A DNA stretch of 10,524 nt from Bryobacteraceae bacterium (lineage in GTDB: Bacteria > Acidobacteriota > Terriglobia > Bryobacterales > Bryobacteraceae). Below are positions 6,492 through 10,524 of this stretch, one piece after another. A model generated the notes under the pieces. It was given only the letters and a program-made list of their open reading frames with translations. It did no database searches and had not been told where the DNA came from. A program made the translations under genes and the position numbers. Where the stretch lies: the NCBI GenBank assembly GCA_019686145.1, contig JADGHK010000044.1, positions 1 through 10,524 on the forward strand. The letters run 5' to 3'. Each line of letters opens with the position of its first letter. Position 1 is the first letter of the stretch.

Positions 6492-8202
6492 GCCCAGCGC
6501 ACCTGCCCCCGCTGCCACGCGGAACTTCAAGACCTGGCATTACGCCTGCGCGGTGCTTCTGGCCATCTTTGTCCTGTTCCAGGTCTATGGACCAGCGTTG
6601 AATGGTCCCTTCGTCTACGATGATCCGTATCTCCCGTTTGCCGCTCCGGGTTTTGAGAACAGAACGCTGAAAGAGGTCGTGCTCACCGTCCGGCCCCTGC
6701 TGATGCTCAGCTTCTGGCTCAACCTTCATATTTCCGGGGACCAGCCCTACGGATACCACTTATGGAATGTTGTCCTGCATTCCATCACAGGCTTCTTTGT
6801 ATTCCTCATCGTCCTCCGGCTGCTCCGTCGTGTGGACCAGGACCGCCAGCGGACCTTCATGCTCGCCTGCTTTGCGAGCGGTGTCTTTCTCCTTCATCCT
6901 TTGCAAACCGAGTCTGTTGCCTACATCGCCAGCCGCTCCGAAGCATTGAGCGTCTTCTTTGCTTACGCCGCTCTTGCGGTGTTTCTGGCCCAACCTCCCG
7001 AAGGCATCTCATGGGTCCGCTCGTTCTCAGTCTTGATCCTGTTCGGCTGTGCCGCCCTTACAAAGGAACACACCGCCGTCCTTCCGGCTGTACTCGTTGC
7101 GATCGACTATTATTGGCATCCCGGGTTCTCTGTCCGAGGCATTCTGCGAAACTGGCGTCTCTACGCACCGATGGCTCTCGCAGCCGCAGCCGGTCTTTCC
7201 TTCGTGCTCTGGGTTCTCCGCGGCTCCAATACAGCAGGCTTCGGCATGAAGGATCTCCAGTGGTACGAGTATTTCTTCACTCAGTGCCGGGCAATCTGGG
7301 TATACCTGCGGCTCTTCCTTCTGCCTTATGGCCTGAACATCGATCACGATTTCCCCTTGTCGCGCAGCATCACCGATCATGGCGCCGTCTTCGGTCTCAT
7401 CGGATTGGTCGCCCTGCTGGCGGCGGCGTGGATTTACCGGAAGCAGTACCCTCTTGCGTCTTTCGGAGTCATCGTATTCCTGATGCTTCTCGCTCCGACG
7501 TCATCGTTCGTACCGATTCGTGATACCCTCGTGGAGCGCCGTTTTTACCTCCCCTCCATCGGCTTGCTGCTCGTTCTTGTCGACGTCCTTCGGAGAATTG
7601 AGCTCCCGAAGGCAAGACTTGCCCCGGCACTGGCCGCGGTGCTCATTGTGCTCGGCGCCCTTACCCATCACCGGAACCGGCTCTGGGGAGATTCCCTGCT
7701 CCTGTGGGGCGATGCCGTCGCCAAATCTCCCAACAAGGCCCGGCCGCACTCGCAACTCGCCTTCGCGCTACAGCAGGCAAACCGTTGTGCCGATGCGCTC
7801 CCGCATTACGAAAAGGCCTCACAGCTCGCCAAATCGGATCCCCGTAATCTGATTAACTGGGCCCTCGCGCTCGATTGTGTGGGGCGTCAGGACGAGGCCA
7901 TTGCGAAGCTCAGGCAGGCGCTCGCGCTGGAGGAGACCGGGCACGTCTACTCCCTCATCGGCATGATCTACGGAAAGCAGGGCCGCCTGAAGGAGTCCAT
8001 GGAGGCTCTTGACACAGCCGTGAGACTGGAGCCTCTCAACGATACGGCGTTCGTCTACCGCGGCAATGTCTACATGAGCTCCAATGAGATCCCGAAAGCT
8101 ATCGCCGAATACCGCCACGCCCTGGCGATCAATCCGGAAAATCAGGTAGCGCGGATGATGCTGCTGCGCATCAATGCGACGAACGCACAAAAGAAGCAGT
8201 AG
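6463..8202 (+). CDS. TMTC-like GT-C membrane glycosyltransferase with C-terminal TPR repeats
   Basis: A 579-aa polytopic protein. A basic, Ala/Pro-rich cytoplasmic tail (1-25) is followed by the first membrane segment (26-43) and a loop with PFVYDD (49-54), the acidic pair expected at the GT-C active site. Further hydrophobic segments lie near 100-119, 132-144, 161-176, 186-200, 233-251, 308-324, 332-345, 362-376 and 386-401. HPLQTESVAYIASRSE (145-160), LTKEHT (199-204) and VERRFYLPS (357-365) are the landmarks that recall TMTC-type O-mannosyltransferases. About four TPR units fill residues ~425-570. Positive residues before the last segment (LRRIELPKAR, 376-385) suggest the TPR domain is periplasmic. 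The likely role is transfer of a sugar from a polyprenyl-phosphate donor to protein or glycan; this is inference. The ATG at 6463 has no clear SD and overlaps the previous gene by 29 nt, so coupling is likely. An upstream in-frame TTG (6424) is possible but poorer. Confidence 0.82.
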   Translation: MKKSKVLAPKPSAPAPAATRNFKTWHYACAVLLAIFVLFQVYGPALNGPFVYDDPYLPFAAPGFENRTLKEVVLTVRPLLMLSFWLNLHISGDQPYGYHLWNVVLHSITGFFVFLIVLRLLRRVDQDRQRTFMLACFASGVFLLHPLQTESVAYIASRSEALSVFFAYAALAVFLAQPPEGISWVRSFSVLILFGCAALTKEHTAVLPAVLVAIDYYWHPGFSVRGILRNWRLYAPMALAAAAGLSFVLWVLRGSNTAGFGMKDLQWYEYFFTQCRAIWVYLRLFLLPYGLNIDHDFPLSRSITDHGAVFGLIGLVALLAAAWIYRKQYPLASFGVIVFLMLLAPTSSFVPIRDTLVERRFYLPSIGLLLVLVDVLRRIELPKARLAPALAAVLIVLGALTHHRNRLWGDSLLLWGDAVAKSPNKARPHSQLAFALQQANRCADALPHYEKASQLAKSDPRNLINWALALDCVGRQDEAIAKLRQALALEETGHVYSLIGMIYGKQGRLKESMEALDTAVRLEPLNDTAFVYRGNVYMSSNEIPKAIAEYRHALAINPENQVARMMLLRINATNAQKKQ

Positions 8203-8206
8203 GTCG

Positions 8207-9343
8207 ATGCCCCCTTTCCGGATCGGCATCAACGCACTGTATCTGATCCCCGGTCAGGTCGGGGGCAGCGAAATCTATCTCCGCTGCCTCCTCCGTGCGC
8301 TTGCAAGGATCGACCAGGAGAACCGCTACTTCATCTTCACGAATCGGGAAACCCAGCCCGACATCGCACCGGCGGCAGACCACTTCCAGGTTGTCCCTCA
8401 GCCAGTCCGCGCAACCTTCCGGCCGATGCGGCTGCTGTGGGAGCAGACGATCCTGCCTCGCGAGGCCGCCCGCCTCCGGTTGGATGTCCTCTTCAATCCC
8501 GGCTTCACAGCCCCGGTCTGGTGCCCCTGCCCCACCGCAACTTTATTCTTCGATCTGCAGTATAAACGCCACCCTCAGTACTTCCGGTGGTTCGACCTGC
8601 CCTTCTGGAAGCTTTTCCTGTGGGCCTCGGTTCGCCGCTCAACCACCCTGGCGGCCGCTTCTTTTGAGACGCACCGCGATATGGTCCGCTTTTACTCCCT
8701 GCGGCCTGACTCTGTTCGAACGATCGAGCTCGGCGTCGATGAGCACTTCTTTCACCTCGCAGAGCGCCGCCGGACCGAGCCGCAGCAGCGATTTCTTCTG
8801 TGCGTCTCGACACTGCACCCGCACAAAAATCTCGATCGTCTGGTCCGCGCGTTTGCACGATTTCGCGACCTGCGCCCCGAATACAGGCTCGTGATCGCGG
8901 GCATGCGCGGTTTCTATGCGGACCAACTGGAGCGCACGATCCACGCCTTGAAACTCGACGACCACGTAACGCTGACCGGCTGGATTCCGCGGGAAGACCT
9001 CTACGACCTGTACGTCCGCGCCGACGCCTTCCTTTACCCTTCGACATTTGAAGGCTTTGGCCTTCCAGTGCTCGAAGCCCTCGCAGCCGGAGTGCCTACG
9101 GCGTGTTCCAACATAGAACCCCTCCGATCCCTCGCAGGCGAGGCCGCGCTTCAATTTCACCCCGAGGAGGAAGATCAGATCCGGGATGCGATGCTGCGCT
9201 TAGTGGGAGACGAGGACTTGCGCCGGCGGCTCGTCGCCGCCGGCCCGGAAACCGCGAAGAAATTCAGCTGGGAGAGGACCGCATCTCTGACGCGCAGCTT
9301 CCTGATCGAAACTGCCCTCTACCGTAGCAGATCTTCGAGCTGA
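8207..9343 (+). CDS. Glycosyltransferase family 4 (GT-B fold)
   Basis: A 378-aa retaining GT4 enzyme, cytoplasmic or peripheral to the membrane, that would add a sugar (often mannose) from a nucleotide donor to a growing glycan. The N-terminal Rossmann half shows RIGINALYL (5-13) and the glycine pair VGGSEIY (18-24) that binds the donor phosphate side. The C-terminal half shows VSTLHPHKNLDRLV (200-213), LVIAGMRG (228-235), VTLTGWIPREDLYDLY (254-269) and FEGFGLPVLEALAAGVP (281-297), where Glu282 and Glu290 make the EX7E motif. The start ATG lies 4 nt after the TAG of the TMTC-like gene, with a weak, short-spaced AGG. A longer in-frame start at 8174 would only overlap the upstream gene. The last 25 nt overlap the 3' end of the convergent dapD gene. 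Substrate unknown. Confidence 0.9.
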   Translation: MPPFRIGINALYLIPGQVGGSEIYLRCLLRALARIDQENRYFIFTNRETQPDIAPAADHFQVVPQPVRATFRPMRLLWEQTILPREAARLRLDVLFNPGFTAPVWCPCPTATLFFDLQYKRHPQYFRWFDLPFWKLFLWASVRRSTTLAAASFETHRDMVRFYSLRPDSVRTIELGVDEHFFHLAERRRTEPQQRFLLCVSTLHPHKNLDRLVRAFARFRDLRPEYRLVIAGMRGFYADQLERTIHALKLDDHVTLTGWIPREDLYDLYVRADAFLYPSTFEGFGLPVLEALAAGVPTACSNIEPLRSLAGEAALQFHPEEEDQIRDAMLRLVGDEDLRRRLVAAGPETAKKFSWERTASLTRSFLIETALYRSRSSS

Positions 9344-10182
9344 AGCTTGGCGTCCGTCTTTGCGTCGCGGTACTTCACAATCACCGGCGTGTACAGCGAG
9401 ATGCCCCAGTTCTTGCCAGGACCGCTGCTGATTGCCCGCGATCCCGCAACCACAACCGCCTCTTCCGGGATCACCAGGCCCTGCTCATCGCTCGCCGTAT
9501 AGACAGCATTCCGAACGAGATCGTAAACAGGCGTAGACCGGTTGAGAATGACTCCGGTACCCAGAACCGCCCTCCGCTTGACCACCGTCCCCTCGTAGAC
9601 CCCGCAGTTGCCGCCGACGAGAACTTCATCCTCGATGATCACCGGCAGGGCTCCGACGGGCTCGAGCACGCCCCCAATCTGCGCCGCGGCTGAGATATGG
9701 CAGTTCTTCCCGATCTGCGCGCAGCTTCCGACGAGCGCGTGGGAGTCCACCATGGTTCCGTCATCCACGTAAGCGCCGGCGTTGATGAACATCGGCGGCA
9801 TGCACGTCACCGAGCGGCCAATGTAACAGCCATCTCGAATGGTCGATCCGCCCGGCACGATCCGGATCCCATCATTCACGTTGACGCGCCGTACAGGGTA
9901 GGTGTCCTTATCGAACCACGGCATTCGCTCAGAGTCGATCGACATGTCGACAATGCCGCCCAGGCGGAAACCGAGGAGAATACCCTTCTTCACCCAGCCG
10001 TTCACGCGCCATCCGCTTGGCTGAGCCGGATCCGGAACCGCCGCCCGTACCCGGCCGGAATTCAATTCGGCTTTAAACTCCTGAAACAGCCGCCGGTGGT
10101 CCTCGGTATACTGAGCCGGCTTCTCATCGAACAGCGCTTCAATCCGTTGCGCCAGAGACTGGACCGTATCAACTGGAGACAT
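9319..10182 (-). CDS. dapD: 2,3,4,5-tetrahydropyridine-2,6-dicarboxylate N-succinyltransferase
   Basis: A 287-aa cytoplasmic enzyme of the diaminopimelate/lysine pathway that succinylates tetrahydrodipicolinate using succinyl-CoA; it functions as a trimer with a left-handed beta-helix. The helical N-terminal domain (1-~60) is followed by WVKKGILLGFRL (63-74) and the hexapeptide-repeat region: PGGSTIRDGCYIG (110-122), INAGAYVDDGTMVDSHALVG (133-152) with likely catalytic Asp146, then GNCGVYEGTVV (191-201) with likely catalytic Glu197. The end (RAISSGPGKNWGISLYTPVIVK) is diagnostic for DapD. The length is a little above the ~274 aa of E. coli. ATG at 10182 is preferred: AGAGG (10192 to 10188) sits 5 nt before it, whereas the alternative GTG at 10188 lies inside that SD. 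The start overlaps the end of dapA by 14 nt; the stop lies inside the convergent GT4 gene. Confidence 0.95.
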   Translation of the reverse strand: MSPVDTVQSLAQRIEALFDEKPAQYTEDHRRLFQEFKAELNSGRVRAAVPDPAQPSGWRVNGWVKKGILLGFRLGGIVDMSIDSERMPWFDKDTYPVRRVNVNDGIRIVPGGSTIRDGCYIGRSVTCMPPMFINAGAYVDDGTMVDSHALVGSCAQIGKNCHISAAAQIGGVLEPVGALPVIIEDEVLVGGNCGVYEGTVVKRRAVLGTGVILNRSTPVYDLVRNAVYTASDEQGLVIPEEAVVVAGSRAISSGPGKNWGISLYTPVIVKYRDAKTDAKLQLEDLLR

Positions 10183-10524
10183 GAACACCTCTGCCCAATC
10201 CCACTTCCTCCATCACTTTCTCGATCCGCGCCTGGCTTGCCGGTTGGGGAGCCACCAGCGGCAGCCGCCACACCGGCTCCAGCAACCCCATCTTGGACAT
10301 CGAGAACTTCACCGGGATCGGGTTCGACTCAATAAAGTTCACTTCCATCAAGGGGAGGTACTTGCGCTGCAGACTGCGCGCCACTGTCAGATCACCCTCC
10401 AGGCACGCCAGCACGAGCTTCACCATCTCACCCGGGATCTGGTTCGATACCACCGAGATCACGCCTCGCCCGCCCAGTGCGATCACGGGAAGCGTGATCG
10501 CGTCATCGCCCGAAAGGACGAGGA
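10169..10524 (-). CDS. dapA: 4-hydroxy-tetrahydrodipicolinate synthase, C-terminal part (5' end outside window)
   Basis: The frame is open to the right window edge; 117 C-terminal residues are visible out of roughly 290 in the family. The enzyme condenses pyruvate with aspartate semialdehyde, the first committed step to diaminopimelate and lysine, in the cytoplasm. Recognisable family features are LVLSGDDA (the usual SGDD loop) at the start of the visible part, then IALGGRGVISVVSN in the barrel's final strands, and NFIESNPIPVKFSMSKMG in the C-terminal helical part. The catalytic lysine and tyrosine lie upstream, outside the window. A GTG at 10486 could be misread as a start, but the frame and the homology continue beyond it. 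The TGA at 10171-10169 lies inside the beginning of dapD (14-nt overlap), so the two are cotranscribed and probably coupled. Confidence 0.93.
   Translation of the reverse strand, partial: LVLSGDDAITLPVIALGGRGVISVVSNQIPGEMVKLVLACLEGDLTVARSLQRKYLPLMEVNFIESNPIPVKFSMSKMGLLEPVWRLPLVAPQPASQARIEKVMEEVGLGRGVHVSS
10188..10192 (-). promoter_or_regulatory. Ribosome binding site fixing the dapD start
   Basis: On the minus strand AGAGG (10192 to 10188) is followed by 5 nt and then ATG at 10182. It lies within the end of dapA. It argues against the GTG at 10188-10186, which would overlap it. Confidence 0.55.

Noticed and set aside
6762..7523. Plus-strand alternate-frame open stretch of 253 codons within the TMTC-like gene
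   Set aside because: The translation is rich in Arg, Ser, Cys and Pro with no membrane pattern, whereas the chosen frame shows regular hydrophobic segments and TPRs.
4376..9343. Classical O-antigen or capsule operon
   Set aside because: No Wzx, Wzy, Wzz, WaaL, ABC exporter, priming transferase or sugar-nucleotide synthesis gene is present between these positions. It could still be part of one that uses genes elsewhere.
9330..9346. Small inverted repeat (CTTC, 5-nt loop, GAAG) near the convergent gene ends
   Set aside because: A 4-bp stem without a T-tract on either strand is too weak to call a terminator and is expected by chance.
1..10524. CRISPR array, tRNA, insertion sequence, prophage or defence system
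   Set aside because: No regularly spaced repeats, tRNA-like folds, transposase, integrase, nuclease or toxin-antitoxin motifs were recognised on either strand by reading.

Overview
The window is a densely coded piece of a Gram-negative bacterial chromosome. GC content looks like roughly 58-60% by eye (not computed). The best guess for the source is Acidobacteriota. The reasons are an Oar-like TonB-dependent receptor with an N-terminal carboxypeptidase-regulatory domain, a secreted PD40/TolB-like propeller, and a membrane glycosyltransferase ending in TPR repeats, a mix common in that phylum. No rRNA or other marker is present to confirm it. I see no tRNA, CRISPR array, insertion sequence or phage gene.

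Layout. (1) Positions 1-1768, minus strand: a core-MetE-like methyltransferase (1768 to 770) followed by a secreted PD40 propeller protein (770 to beyond the left edge), joined by a TGATG stop/start overlap. (2) Positions 1769-1805: a 37-bp divergent intergenic stretch that must hold the control signals for both directions. (3) Positions 1806-4274, plus: an 822-aa TonB-dependent receptor. (4) Positions 4376-9343, plus: five tightly packed genes, with gaps of 4 nt or less or overlaps after the first: a WbbL-like GT2 transferase, a DPM1-like polyprenyl-phosphate sugar synthase, a small DUF2304-type membrane protein, a TMTC-like polytopic GT-C protein with C-terminal TPRs, and a GT4 transferase. 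(5) Positions 9319-10524, minus: the lysine/diaminopimelate genes dapA (3' part only) and dapD, overlapping each other by 14 nt. dapD runs tail-to-tail into the GT4 gene with a 25-bp overlap.

How the genes may work together. The five-gene block reads as a glycosylation module. The DPM1-like enzyme would charge a polyprenyl-phosphate with a sugar, and the DUF2304 protein is its usual neighbour. The TMTC-like GT-C protein would transfer that sugar in the periplasm. The GT2 and GT4 enzymes would build or extend a glycan in the cytoplasm. The architecture resembles the eukaryotic Dol-P-Man/TMTC O-mannosylation route, and it is the most interesting element here; acceptor and sugar are unknown. The MetE-like/PD40 pair and the divergent receptor form a second, functionally unresolved unit. 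The dap genes are ordinary biosynthesis of diaminopimelate for peptidoglycan and lysine.
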